Assembly (NCBI GenBank): GCA_029531795.1
Contig: JAPEIS010000004.1
Span: forward strand, 1,240,001 to 1,304,000
DNA: 64,000 nt
Source of the DNA: Sclerotinia nivalis
Taxonomy: Eukaryota; Ascomycota; Leotiomycetes; Helotiales; Sclerotiniaceae
Reading direction: 5' to 3'
The notes beneath the pieces are model-generated. The model was not told where the DNA came from. It ran no database searches and saw nothing but the letters and a program-made list of their open reading frames with translations. Of the stretch, positions 22,701-34,377 are shown piece by piece. The translations under genes and the position numbers were made by a program. Every line of letters begins with the position of its first letter. The stretch's first letter is position 1.

Positions 22701-24140
22701 ATACCAATCGACAGCAATAGATACTGTGTGGGTATTTAATTCGAGATTGAGCGACGTTCTCTCCTCAATCGGCCCTAGTGCCTCTTCAATTTCAGACCAG
22801 TTACGACTAGAGACAAGCCACTTAACGCGAGGAAACTCAGTTAGACTGGAAACAATCAGACGAAGTAATTTGGCCATATCCTTTTCGCATTCGTCAAGTG
22901 CATCAATAATCAAGATTATTGGCTTCAAACTCTCATCATGCAAGATATTCTTCAGAATATTAGAGAGCGCCACCCACGCATTAATACCTTCAAATAACTG
23001 CTTCCCTGGCACCTCATATTCCTTTTGTAAATGCCGAATGAGGGAAGGCTGTTCATCTAAGAGCATATAAATAAGGCCACGTAGGACGGAGATAGCACTA
23101 TTAATGGTATCGACGTTGCTTTGGCAGAAGAAATAGGCTAAGGCGTAATTATTTGATATCCGTATTTCGTCTATGATACCACATAACAACATAGTCTTGC
23201 CTTTGCCAGGATCTCCTCTCACCCATAGCAAGCGGTTGCTTTGGTCGTTGTACCATTGTTGGTATTCCGCGTTTTTGAAGACCCATTCGTATACCTTAAG
23301 GAGCAATCCTCCTTTCAGTTCCTCGATACGTTGCTTGTCCTTTCGTGGATCGGTAGTGAACAGATCAGTTAGGCAGCGCTTATCTGGGGAGGGAGGATTA
23401 TCGGGATTACTCTCGATCTCTCTGTTGAGCCTCCTGAATGCTTTATCCTTTCCCTCGCCATAGATAACTGACATAGATACTCCAAAGATACCAAGCAAAC
23501 TATATGCTGCGTCTTCTTCTCTCGTCGAAATTCTGTTTTCCGCCCATTTCATTCTATCATCAACACTAAACTTCGATAAAGGAACTCCTTGGAGCGCTTC
23601 AATAGCAATTCCCGTGATCTCATGTATAATCAACTTCAGAGATTCCCTATCACCAAGCCTACAACAATCCCGTGAAAAGAACTCGATTGATATTGGAGCG
23701 AGGAGTTCTTGGAGCGTCCATCCTCTTGTAAACCATCGGCTGGCCCGAAAACGCTTTTCCCACATGCTTTGTGGTTGCTCTACACCATTTTGAACGACCT
23801 CTACATCTGATAAATAGACATAGCATTTTCTAGCCTTCCCATACCAACGGAACATAGAGTTTAGAGATTCGCTCAACTCAGGGTCGCTCGTCTTTTTAAT
23901 GCAACAAGTATCCACCCAGAAGTAATCGATGTTGTCACAGGCAGCCTGTTTTCCGCAAAACTGGAGCTTCTCATAACCGGTTTTTGCTTTGCCATTACCT
24001 GAGTTTATATCTTCGAAATTGACTTCCTGCTCGTCACTTCCCCATGTATGTGAGAGAATGGCATAAGGAGGAATATTGTTATCTAATAGTGCTTTAGTGA
24101 GCCGATATCCGTCAGCATTATCGCACTCTAGCAAGCGCAT
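19715..24140 (-). CDS. STAND/NLR receptor: HET, NACHT, about 13 WD40 repeats
   Basis: Two exons, 24140-21894 and 21838-19715, are separated by a 55 bp intron at phase 0 (about 1456 aa). I chose ATG 24140 because MRLLECDN is the canonical HET start and the upstream extension begins with TTG. HET signatures are YAILSHTWG, YFWVDTCCI and RGWTLQELLAP. NACHT has Walker A GDPGKGKT and Walker B LIIDALDEC. Thirteen 42-residue WD40 repeats and the same C-terminal tail as the first receptor follow. The architecture equals that of Podospora HET-D/HET-E/HET-R, which trigger heterokaryon-incompatibility cell death through the HET domain after ligand recognition by the repeats. The gene is free of stops in a compartment of dead sequence, so it is likely functional. 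The recognised partner is unknown. Confidence 0.9.
19925..21635 (-). repeat. 126-bp tandem repeats encoding WD40 units (13 copies)
   Basis: Units vary mainly at the two residues after GHS (GL, SS, GS, SW, DS, ES, DW, NS), the residue after the following V (W, H, L, Q) and the residues after ASGS (ND-K, ID-L, AD-E, TN-E, DD-K). Two units carry small internal duplications: unit 5 repeats DGTKVASGSD (near 21030-21060), and unit 11 has an extra AF (near 20288-20295). Both are in-frame slippage products. Confidence 0.88.
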
Positions 24141-24773
24141 TTTAGGATTTGAAGTATGCAAAGTTGAGAGACCAGTAGATAATGATGAAGTACACAACAG
24201 GAATCAATATAGCGCTGATATCTTGAAGTTGCCCTTGATCATAGATTATCTCGAGAAATTTGTGTGACAACACAACTATTGTGAGGTGTCGAAGGTTATT
24301 ACCTTTTGGAATGTGGGGTTATGCAGGTCAATCTGACTCATGGCGAGAATGCTCCGACGTTACATTGTCTTTCTGGCTGTATTACCGACTTTCTCGCCAT
24401 TATATGTATTATTACGATGATTTCCAACATGGCTAGGGAAAAGATATCTGATAGATGGAAATTGCAATAAGATTAGAACAGAACCGGCAGCAGCTCAGTC
24501 AAATATAGGACAGACATCAATTCATATCAGATATACGTAGCTTATATATGATGAGTGGCGGCTGTTGAATGAGCGACGTCTTCATGATGTTTACCAACAC
24601 CTCAAATACAATCAAGGTTATCTTAAATTAGTGAAAGACGAAAAAGCATCATGTGATAAAATTGTGTCCTTCCATAACTTTTTACCACGATTAGCGAAAT
24701 CAATTCTGAAACATATATTTTGCCCACTACTTTGACCTGAATCTTCAGTATATAATACATAAATAGATATTAT
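24141..24773. other. 5' flank of second NLR
   Basis: The first 57 bases extend the HET reading frame to a TTG only and are treated as leader. The rest is AT-rich, with no recognised gene or element. It presumably contains the receptor's promoter. Confidence 0.45.
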
Positions 24774-25800
24774 ATGAAAGCTCAAAAGCCATCTGCACTT
24801 ATATCACATTACTATACAATATCTAAAGAACGATTCTTCACCATAACCTTATCTTTAGAGCCTCGGCTGAACGCTCGTATTCCTGCTATAACCCTTGTCG
24901 ACGCAGATGGAAATGACCCAATGTCCTCTTTCCTCTCCCCCACTAGTTCGGACCACTTCAATTCGAAACATAAATACTATTCTGCAATACTTCTAATTGT
25001 TCCTTCGTTATTTCCTCATCTATACACAATCGCCGAGAAACCATACTCTCTTTCTCGAAAAGAAATGGTCCGGGTTGAGCATCAACACCTGGATCTCAAC
25101 GACACAATCGCGAAAATACATAATAATGATTTCTCAAAAGATTAAGGACATGAAAGGTATACGTAAAGCACAAGCACTTATTAGGTTGGCAGAGGACCGA
25201 ACATACGATGCCAGATCAAAACACAGTCGGGTCCCTCTGACTACCCTTTATTATCGCGATCATAGACAGCCTTTCCATAGAAGCGAAGGCTGGAGGCCAA
25301 CTGTATCTCACTCTGTTGGAGGAGAAAGCCCTCGAAAAGTATTTGAAACTAATGGTTGACCTTGGGAATCCTGTATGAATCAAGTGTCTACCTACCCTCG
25401 CCTTTAGTATCGCCCGCTAGCGTTCGACGAGTAAAGCAAAAAAACCTCGGGCAAGAACTGGCCTCGGGGCTTCCAGAAGCGTCACCCAGAACTCAAATCA
25501 CGACAAGTGAGGGCGATAGATTGGAAACGTTATGAGAACCATATTTATGACAAGATTATACACTGGTTTGAGGTGATTGGAGAGGTATTACAAGATCCAA
25601 CCATTCTGTCAAAGGATATCTATAATATGGACGAGACAGAAGTTATGTTATGTATGCAGGGCTCCGTCAAAACCCTTCTAAGTCAAGACGATACCTGAGA
25701 CTAAAGAGGCGCGGACGTCAAGCGCATGATGATCACTGCCATAAAGTGCATCAGTGCAAACGGCGAAATCTGCCCGAAATTGATGATGAAGGCGATAACG
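24774..25800 (+). mobile_element. Fot1/pogo-type DNA transposon relic
   Basis: Frames between about 25140 and 25760 give a pogo-type transposase: an HTH region (SRVPLTTLYYRDH), LEEKALEKYLKLMVDLGNP, LPTLAFSIAR, GKNWPRGFQKRHPELKSR, AIDWKRYENHIYDK, and the first catalytic Asp in DIYNMDETEVML. VKRMMITAIKCISANGEI follows. Several stops and frameshifts break it, and the C-terminal part of the DDE domain is missing. No terminal inverted repeats were identified, so the element borders are uncertain. The 5' 350 bp are assigned only by proximity. Confidence 0.72.
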
Positions 25801-26360
25801 ATACGCGACCTACAAAACAACGAAATCTTCGTTCACCGCCTATTAACAACAAGCAAACTCTGTCCGAATATGATGATATAAGACGTCATCTCCGACCGCA
25901 TCGCATCGCTAGCCCATCATTCACCGCTCAACCTATCCTGATCAATTCCCCTACATCAACCCCTATTGAGCATTCACCAACGCCCAACGATGGCAATCGC
26001 TGCTATTTACCACGATGCTCTCCGAGTCCCGTATGTGCGGAGCCGGCGACAGCTATGCATCAAGAGTGGCCTTTCCAAGGTTTCCTTGAACGCATCAGGA
26101 TCGGGAATGTTACAACATGTAACTTTGAGTTCTAATTGAAATGTGTTCCCGAACACTTTCATCTCCCCGTTCTGTCAGAAGCATTGGACACCGGTGCATT
26201 CTCGTCTCCTAGCATCAAGATACATTCCGAGGTACCGCCTGCAAGATTACGAGCGAAGAGGAAATGTGTTCCACGGGAACCGAAGGAACATGAAACGATA
26301 TTGAGGATGAAAAAGGATGATTGGTTCTGGGAGGAGATCTATGATGCCCTTCCGTATTGA
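25801..26360 (+). pseudogene. Unrecognised gene fragment with basic/charged C-terminus
   Basis: Open segments in more than one frame encode a Pro/Arg-rich part (TKQRNLRSPPINNKQ), then CNFEF, a stop, and a segment ending ARLRAKRKCVPREPKEHE plus ILRMKKDDWFWEEIYDALPY before TGA. The last part looks like the helix pair often seen at the end of fungal SANT/HTH-like proteins, but I cannot name the family. It is probably a captured or broken host gene. Confidence 0.4.
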
Positions 26361-26800
26361 ATTCCAGTGGCGATCTAGATACAGTATTCTATAAAATTTA
26401 AGAAGTGATCATTATATCTCATGCTATTTTTCTTCATAAAAGCAAATCTTTAATAACATTCCTAGCTAAAGGAGAATTTTTGAATTATGTGATGTGAATA
26501 AGTCCGGTGCTAACCTCTACCACAAACTATTCTTCTGGATTGTCCATCCCTTTTGTTGCAATCTCTACTCCAACTTGGTGTTCAGCTACCCAGGCTTGCC
26601 TTATTCTCTTCTCAGCCAACAAAGAAAGCATTCAAACCCTCCTATCTCAATCCAAGACAATTTTATTCCTCCCCTTGTTGGCTTGAATACATTAGATTCC
26701 AAAGTCTAATTTATATTAGATGAGTGATAAATCGGACTTTTCCCATCATACCTTCTTCTTTCTGCCTTTGCCTCCACTTTTTCTTTCAATCTCTCCTTTT
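26361..26800. other. AT-rich spacer
   Basis: No convincing coding region is visible in these 440 bp. They end with the 5 bp target CTTTT used by the neighbouring LTR. Confidence 0.45.
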
Positions 26801-27151
26801 TGTTACGAGGGTTGCTGTCTAGATCACGTGGAAGTGCTCTAGGCTCTCGAGGTGATTTATAATTAGGCGTCAAGCAGGGACTTAAGTAACAACAGTATTG
26901 ATATGCAATTCGTAACTAATAGTAGAGTATACTAAATGATTGATCTTGAGCACGAAGCTCTACAAAAGGAATTCATACTGAATATATAGATCTCCATACT
27001 CTTCGTTCAGGAGCATAGGAGCATGGGAGCATAGAATCATTCAGGGCTCCTCTGCTCCAATGATCCGTCACGTGATATAATATGATGACTAATCGTCCTT
27101 ACCATCCTTACCATCGTTGTCACGTGGTATTATGTTGCGGTGATCGTAACA
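26801..27151 (-). repeat. Solo LTR, TGTTACGA family (351 bp), TSD CTTTT
   Basis: It is bounded by a perfect 5 bp duplication, CTTTT (26796-26800 and 27152-27156), so it formed by LTR-LTR recombination of a complete insertion. The conserved half matches the other copies. The U3 half differs, with GAGCAT/GGAGCA repeats and CACGTG motifs. Confidence 0.9.
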
Positions 27152-27181
27152 CTTTTCTCTTTGTCTTGCCTCATCTTCGTA

Positions 27182-27540
27182 CTAACGATTCAATTGAAGG
27201 TCACACAGTAAGCCTCCCATATTTCCTTTATTAGTACTGCTCTCCCATTCTATCTCGTCGATTTCGGCTTGTTCTAAGTCGATAAGCATCATACAATCTC
27301 CAATATCAATAGCATTATCCAATTTAATATCCATATAAATCACTCTATAAGAAGTTAATACCTTATAGACTTCCTCTAACTTCTTCTCAAATTCTTCATC
27401 TTCTCTATATTTCATCTTAATATCAAATAATCTTCGACCGATGATTTCTGATAGGATCAATATTGGTGATCTATCATATTACTTCTCCATAAAAATAAGG
27501 TATAAACCTTCCTTGAAGAGATTTGAGTTGGCGATATATA
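27182..27540 (-). pseudogene. Protein-kinase-like fragment
   Basis: A minus-strand open segment of 92 codons (27460-27182), extendable upstream through one stop, contains YRVIYMDIKLDNAIDIGD and MLIDLEQAEIDEIEW. These resemble the catalytic (HRDxKxxN-like, here YMDIKLDN) and DFG-like (here IDLEQ) motifs of fungal protein-kinase-like proteins. Only this central piece remains and no start was found. It is likely a decayed copy of a repeated kinase-like gene. Confidence 0.5.
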
Positions 27541-27952
27541 AGCTTTTCATTCTCAAACTCCTTATCCCAATCAAACTTACGTTTTTTGAGAATAACTATA
27601 AATAGCAGGAATTATTCAGAATGTAAGGTCTTGAAATATAAAAAGAAGTCGAGAAGTCTTTTAATTACCGATCGAATAAATAGAATCAGGAGATAACCGA
27701 GAATAGATGGTTTTTTGATCTTCAAGCGATACACAGTTCGAAGTTAATCAATTCGTACAGCAATAGTGGCAATTATTAATCTATGTCCCATACAGAATTC
27801 CTAGACAAAGGTTAGAAATGTTTTAATGGGGTAATTAAAAGCAATTTATCTTACTAAAGGGCTATAAGTTTCAGTAGGATCTAATTCAACACAGTGAAGT
27901 GGTAGGGAGGATGGTGAAGGTGGTGGGTTACGGGGGAATGCTCTGGCCAAGT

Positions 27953-30900
27953 TCAATCCCACCAAATGTTTGGATCAATCAGCCACATCGCACAATTACT
28001 CGTTATCGTCCCCCCTTGTTTAAATCGAGTGCTACTCTGATCGCATTCATCTATAGCTCGTCTCAATATTCTGTCACACTGATCGCTCGGACTAGAACCA
28101 TCAATAGTAAAGGCACAACCATTGATTATAATTACCGATACAGAAATATAATCGAAACAGGAATTATCAATACAAACCGCATCATTTCAGTCAATAGCTG
28201 TGTAGAGGGAATTAGATGTAGTGGTATCGAGTATTGTGCCCTTATACTTGTTACAAAAGTTATTGATGGTATTCATCATATCCCTACGATCTACTGTGAC
28301 ACCTGAATTGTAGCAATGAACTTTTTCCGTTGAAGGATTCAGTGATGGTTTGTTATATGGCGGAGGTGGTTTACTAGACGATGGAGGAGAAGGAGGAGGA
28401 GCAACAGAAGTCGTCGTTGATGGTTTGCCGATTGGGCTATCATAGGTTGGTACTGGAAGGCCTAGTTCTAAAGCACACTTATCGTCCTCTTCTTCTTTGT
28501 CGGGATCCTCTGGGTCATCCTCGTTGGGATCACCAGTAGAACCTGGATTTTCTTTTCCTGGTGGCAAAGGATTATCTATCGATTTTGGAGTAGGTTTAGG
28601 GTCCGGATTAGGGTCCACAAAGTTAGAAAAGTCTTGTCCTCCATTGCTGTAATCGAAAAGACAAAGGTGATCGTAGAAAATGAAACATTTAGTCCTACAA
28701 TTAGAGTTACATATCGGTTTAGGCTTATCTAGCTTGAAAGTTATAATTGGGAAATTTACAGTAGCAGTTGTTGTTTTTGTTGAGGTGGTTTTTAGATCTG
28801 GTATTATAAATGTATAAGGATATAAAGGTGGTGTTATTATACAAATTATAAAAGTATATATTATTCCGGATGACTATTTAGGGTTTGGATCATCAATAAT
28901 CCTGAATGGCTGTGGTCTGATATTATTGATGATATAGAATGAAGATGTGACGGTTGATATATTGTTGAAATTCGTTATGATATATGCTTATACCTTTATC
29001 TTTGTTGTTGTAATTGAAGGTATAATGAAAACAATGGTTTGAATAATTGTTATTAGCTTCCCGGATTCTAATCAAGCAATTTCTAGTGAAGTTCTATATA
29101 GTGGAAAAGTGATAATCGTTGGATTTGACAATATTATGGGAGGCAGTACAAATGTGTATAATAGCTGGCAATTGATGATTGGATTTGATTGAGTCCAAAT
29201 GCTTGGATCAATATAAACAAATGAGTTGCTGTCAGTTCCTGTGTCTTCTTTATCATTTTGTTTACCTCCTGAACCTGGATCGCTATTGTTAGAGTTTAAT
29301 TCGTTTGGAACATTTCTATTTTTTGTTCTAAAGAACAAGTTAATACTCTAGATCATTGTTTCGCCGAAACAATATTGATTAACCCAAGCCCTTTTTATTG
29401 TGATTGTTTCTATATTATCATAATTGATCCATTGATTTCCTTAAATCAATTGTTTTATTATATCATCTTCAAGAAGATTTGGCTGAACTCCAAATTGAGG
29501 AATGATGATATTGTTGATCTCTTGTAACGATATGATATTCTCAAAGTTAGTATATGGATTTGCTAAGTTTGGTCCGGATTATTTACATCCAATACGATTG
29601 CAGTTGGAGTTTATCAAAGTGTATCCTCTATTATAATATGCCAAGTCTATGTTGATCTTGAATGGATCCAAGCTATTGTATTAAAAGGGCAATGTTCAAT
29701 TGTATATCTCTGGTATGTTGGTTTGGCCCAAAACGGTTTTGCTTATGGTTGATACCGAGATATCCCATAGTCCATGAAGATCATATGTTATAAATCCAAA
29801 GAAATCAATGTAGGGCTGTATGGCTATTGGATCGAACCAATGGAGATACTAGTAATTTGCAGAAAGAGTGATATTGATTCCAAATTCTGTTCCGAAAGAG
29901 GCATATATCTGTTTAAGCAGATTAACGAAATTTTCGGTATCTTTTGCCTTACCACCACGATTTGGAGCGTTTGGGCTGCAAATATGTCAGATATTGTTTA
30001 ATCACAAGAAGGATATTAGGACTTATTATTTCCAATCAATATCGACTCCCTGAAATTCATACTTCATTATAAAGTTCTTTAAAGAATTTATAAAGGTTAC
30101 AGTATTAACGGCTGAGGATACTATATTGCCCCAGACCGTCTGTGTTGGATCAGGATCATTGAAATCCCATCCACCGATTGCTACTTATATCTGTAATCCT
30201 TTCGATTGAAGACTAGTAAAATCAGAATAGATGGAAATATCGGTAGTATCTTTAGGAATTACCTTAAATGTAGAAGGGCTTATGTTCGCAAATACCAAAA
30301 CAAGATGAGTGAGGCCGGTAGTATCTATTTGCGCAAGAGTAATCCTATTACATTTACGATCGCGGACATTTCCGATCTGATAGTAAGCAATCGTGCGATC
30401 ACTTGCAGAATTGCCCTTACAAATAAACGCTGTTATTTGTTGATATAATCCAAACCCAGTTTGGTATGGCTAAGTTGGGTTAGGTGAATTGCAAAAATCG
30501 GATTCGATCTAAGTATTGTTACTCATTAAAACATCATTCATCTGAAAAAAAGGATATGCTTATATTGCAGAAGCTATAATAACTATAGTAAACATTAAAT
30601 GGATACTTTACTGAACCTTTAATATTGTTCTGTTTGTAGGCAGTAGTTTCGTTGTTTGGTTTTTTTTAATCAGTTCTACTTTACTTTGTGTACAAGTTCG
30701 TTTATTACATTGTAGCAAACTTACAATCAGAGATGCAACCATGGCTACAATTATCCGAGTCGTATCCGTATTTGCCTTCGGCGTTACAGTAGCTTCCATT
30801 CGAACAAGGACATCCGATACTACATAATCCAGCATTAGTCTGACGATTTATTAGTTGAGATGTACTAATCTTGATCATTCTTTTATTCTTCTGGCTTCGT

Positions 30901-30990
30901 TTGCGAGCTTCAAATGTATTGGAGAAATTTATCGTAGTTCCTAATACTTGCAGTATTTAATTCAAGTATATCTCTATCGTTCTAAAGTAT
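27953..30990 (-). pseudogene. GH18 chitinase of the killer-toxin-subunit type (decayed)
   Basis: Reading minus from about 30990: a Cys-rich chitin-binding module (CSIGCPCSNGSYCN, then GCISDC, about 30690-30830), a gap, and a GH18 domain with RTIAYYQIGN (near 30410), VAIGGWDFNDP (near 30175), FQGVDIDWK (near 30045), ITYDLHGLWDIS (near 29780), AYYNRGYTL and FGETMIWS with the Trp now a stop. A Ser/Pro-rich linker and a Cys-containing C-terminal domain (LHCYNSG-like, near 28310) end at TGA 27953. More than ten stops and frameshifts make it dead. The catalytic Glu of the DxxDxDxE motif is Lys. Intact relatives are large secreted chitin-binding hydrolases, often near LysM genes; a LysM relic lies at 49 kb. 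Confidence 0.75.
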
Positions 30991-31164
30991 CCCAAAGCTT
31001 GTTCTCGAATGTAAGATCTTGAAATCTCAATAACAGGAAGTACTGAAGCGTTCGGAAGCATTTCAAAAATTTGTTTAATTGATGAATATTTTCCAATACC
31101 TTATTTCAATATAAAAGACCTTCTTCTTTCGCTTCTTCTTTTCATAACATTGTATCTTTAGAAC

Positions 31165-31500
31165 TCATACCAATCTCAAAGATCGAATAAAGATGATCAA
31201 CCAATTTACTTCCTGTTTTGTCAACTTATATCCCTTGGTTTTTATAATTCCGTTATCGTATATCTCGTCAATTATAAAGTGTAATGATCCTGGAGTCCAT
31301 CGTCTCAGCCAGATATCTATAGAAGCAGTATTCAGATTACTATACCATTCAATAACGGTAGCGGGTACATCTATATTATCGTTCCAAAGTGTTTTGAAAT
31401 AGAACTCCCACATGCCTGTAGGATTATTTTGTCCCGACATAGATAGCCGAAGGGTGTTGTGAGCATCCGATTGAAAGTTTTGCTCGGATCGTTGACCCAA
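31165..31500 (-). pseudogene. Unrecognised gene fragment beside solo LTR
   Basis: A 111-codon minus ORF contains SGQNNPTGMWEFYFKTLWND and WLRRWTPGSLHFIIDEIYDN. Composition looks like real coding sequence (Trp, Cys-free, mixed polarity), but I do not recognise the family. The upstream side is cut by the solo LTR at 31526, from which the frame may have been entered. It lies upstream of the chitinase relic in the same direction; whether they were one gene is unknown. Confidence 0.4.
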
Positions 31501-31525
31501 TACACCAGTATTGATACCACATTTC

Positions 31526-31849
31526 TGTTACGAGGGTTGCCGTCTAGATCATATGGAAGTGCTCTAGGCTCTCGAGATGGTTTATAACTAGGTGTCAAGC
31601 AGGGATTTAAGTAACAACAGTAATGATATACAATTCATAACTAATAATAGAGTATACTAAATGATTGATCTTGAATACGAAGCTCTACAGTAAGGAAATC
31701 CATCTTAATTATATAGACCTTTGTACTATACGTCCCATTGCTTCCCACTATGTCCCATTAACTACTGTTGAGTGATCCTTGGTGGGACAACTGGGGTCAG
31801 GTGACTTTTAAGCTTAGTCATATGGGCTCTTATTAGGACTGTCGTAACA
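31526..31849 (-). repeat. Solo LTR, TGTTACGA family (324 bp)
   Basis: It shares the conserved half with the copies at 19016, 26801 and 32469. The U3 half carries GTCCCA/TGGGAC repeats instead. The flanks ATTTC and TTAGC do not match, so the insertion was rearranged or arose by exchange between elements. Confidence 0.78.
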
Positions 31850-32468
31850 TTAGCACACTCTGTCACTACATGCATAACTAATGTAACAATACAACATACA
31901 GTCTCTCCTCGTATAGACGTCAGAAAACCAGCAGTGTGATCTAATCGATCGATAGAGTCCTCTGCATTGAAAAAGAGTCGCTCAATGCAATTGATAAGCA
32001 AAGGACTTGTGAAGCGTTTGATTCCTTCCTATTTTGATGGTTTCAGTTAATGAATCATTAAATAAACAAGAACTCAGATACTTACAACCGAATCTAAATC
32101 TGGCTTGAGGGCCTTCATGTTTGTAGACAACCGCTTCCAAATATGAGGATTGTTTTGACTGTTAACCTGAGAAGCAACTAGAGAGCGAACAATGGAAACA
32201 GAGCTAACTTGTATATCATTAACGCGATTTAAAAGCTTTCTAAGTTAGTTAAAAGTAAAATATTTTGGTAAACAAAAGCTTACCTTGCATACAATCAATT
32301 GAAATAACGGAGCTTCTGTATTATCCGTCTGGAGGGCCTGGTATGCACACCAGCATGCCTCAATCTGGCCAGAAACTCTTCTTACATTTGAGTCCGGCCA
32401 CATTTGAAACCCAATATCGAATTTACCAGATACAAGTGCTGCATCCTATAAACTGTTCACATAGTGCC

Positions 32469-32799
32469 TGTTACGAAGGTAACAGCTGACTTATCAAAGC
32501 TGAGCCACGTGCAAGAAACACGTGACTTGGATCCTTTGGAGCTTAGGATCCAAGGAGCCAGGAGCCTTGGAGCTTGGGATCCAAAAGGATCCAACAGACC
32601 ACGAAGGTCTATATAATGAAGATGGATTTCCTTTTTATAGAGTTTCGTACTCAAGATCAATCATTTAGTATACTCTATTATTAGTTACGAATTGTATATC
32701 ATTACTGTTGTTATTTAAATCCCTGTTTGACGCCTAGTTATAAATCATCTCGAGAGCCTAGAGCACTTCCATGTGATCTAGACGGCAACCCTCGTAACA
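32469..32799 (+). repeat. Solo LTR, TGTTACGA family (331 bp), TSD GTGCC
   Basis: This LTR is flanked by a perfect duplication, GTGCC (32464-32468 and 32800-32804). Read on plus, the order is U3 with GGATCC/CAAGG repeats and two CACGTG motifs, a TATATAATG box near 32610, then the conserved R-U5-like part ending CCCTCGTAACA. This copy fixes the orientation of the family. Confidence 0.9.
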
Positions 32800-33529
32800 G
32801 TGCCATTGAAAAGATATAATCGGAGAGCAGAGTTTGTTAAGGGATGTTCATGCTTCGTCTCTTCTCAGGTTCCTCCAACAAAGCTTGAATGCTAAACTTG
32901 AAGCATTGGAAGGGAGATTGGAGAAGATATCAAAGGGAGGATTGGAGGGGAGATAAGAAGGACCATCATTAGGAGTACCGTTGGAGCTATCGATAGGGAG
33001 TATACCATCATTGTTGAAGTTTGTATTGAGATACCGCGATCTTTTCGGGTTGGATGCTTGAGATAATGAACGGGTAGGGATTGTCTTATTCGGGAACTGT
33101 GTATAATCGAAGCGAATAAGGTTTTCAAATTGAATTCTTTTTCTTTTTTGTCTTTGGTTATTATATTGAGATTGCGATTGAGAAGGTAAAAGTAAGGGGT
33201 TCTTAGTTTGGGATTGCAGAGCTGCTATAAAGAGATGATCAGGATTAACTCTGGAGATCCGGGAGGATGTTTGGGATGTTTGAAAGGTATTGGAAAGATT
33301 TCGTATAGTAGAAGGAATTTGGGTTTGAGAATCTTGTAAAGGGATTGATATGATAGGCTTTTTAACTGGTATTTTTTGTTGTTATAGAATATCCGTTAGT
33401 AATGAAAATGAAAATAGATATCTGGAAAAGAGAGAAGGGAAGTATAAATATAATAATGGAAGACTTTATTCGCGGGGTATTTGATGATCCCAAAATGGTA
33501 TCAATGTCTTCAATCAATTCTGTATCATT

Positions 33530-33766
33530 TATCACGGAGGCAGCAGACAGGATAACAGAAATCACTTTTATTGATAAGACGTAGCTCGAAGAGCTACGTT
33601 TCTACAGAAGGAACGTTTCCTTTAAATACATTTGTGTGTGCTAGGGCTCCGAGCCCTAGCGCTCTTACAGGGTACGATCACCGAGCGTGCCCCGCTCGGT
33701 GCTGGATCGGACAGGTGGAGCCTACTAAAGGGGCCGGTCCAGTGGCCCGGCCCTGACCCCGTGACA
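33530..33766 (-). repeat. Solo LTR related to the 34.0 kb Ty3 element (237 bp), TSD TCATT
   Basis: It is flanked by a perfect duplication, TCATT (33525-33529 and 33767-33771). On minus it starts TGTCACGGGGTC and ends CTCCGTGATA, like the LTRs at 34004 and 39429. Its R-U5 part is nearly identical to theirs, but its U3 part is quite different and is built from GC-rich palindromes. Confidence 0.9.
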
Positions 33767-34003
33767 TCATTGAAGGAATCTTCCTTATCCGAACTGATCT
33801 CAACCTCATCTTCTTCATCAAATTTCGATTGTTCATAATCGTCATCTTCCAAATTTATTCCACCAGTTTTTTCTTCGAGATCATTAGTATTGAATTCATC
33901 GTTGTTTTCGAATTCAATTGTTGAAGAAACGCAACGATCTCTAGTAATAGTAGGGTTTGAAAAACACAGGATAGATTAGTATGTATACTTTTTGCTAGGA
34001 TAT

Positions 34004-34216
34004 TGTCACGGGGTCCCCGTATATGGTATACGGAGACCGCTCGGGTTCCGACCCGTAGGAGTCGGACCTCGGATAAGTGTAGGCTAGCCCCGGTCGGGGC
34101 TAGCGCTACACATAAATGTGTTTAAGGAACCGTTTCTTCTATAGAAACGTAGCTCTTCGAGCTATGTCTTATCAATAAAAGTGATTTCTGTTATCCTGTC
34201 TGCTGCCTCCGTGATA
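34004..34216 (+). repeat. 5' LTR of the chromovirus
   Basis: It runs from TGTCACGGGG to CCTCCGTGATA. U3 contains CCGTATATGGTATACGG and GGCTAGCCCCGGTCGGGGCTAGC-type palindromes. It shares its R-U5 end with the solo LTR at 33530. Confidence 0.92.
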
Positions 34217-34377
34217 CTACGTAGCTCTTTCCTATCTGTGCCGACACTTCTACGATATCGTCCCGTCCGCACCCGCCTAGCCAGTCTGGCTCCCCCGAAG
34301 AATTCGCTACCGCTGTAGCCAGTGATACCGCGATCTGGTATCGTTACCTTACTTCCCTTTACGAATTCAGTATAAGA

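Larger units (their letters stand above)
31850..34003 (-). pseudogene. Unknown multi-exon gene cut by three LTR insertions
   Basis: If the solo LTRs (32469-32799, 33530-33766) and one copy of each 5 bp target are ignored, a minus frame reads through: an acidic part (EEDEVEISSDKEDSF), a Ser/Asn/Gln-rich part (LQSQTKNPLLLPSQSQSQ), then GQIEACWCAYQALQTDN. Two clear introns follow: one around 32220-32285 with GTAAGC, and one about 57 bp long at about 32030-32090 with GTAAGT. After them come NNPHIWKRLSTNMKALKPDL and LLINCIERLFFNAEDSIDRL. It ends at the LTR at 31849, and its upstream end is lost at the Ty3 insertion (34004). A TGA and a TAG interrupt the joined frame. The family is not recognised. 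Confidence 0.55.

Noticed and set aside
22549..23463. Plus-strand ORFs opposite the HET-NLR
   Set aside because: They are shadows of the receptor's coding strand.
28187..28618. Independent Pro/Ser-rich secreted protein
   Set aside because: It is the linker and C-terminal domain of the decayed GH18 gene in the same orientation.
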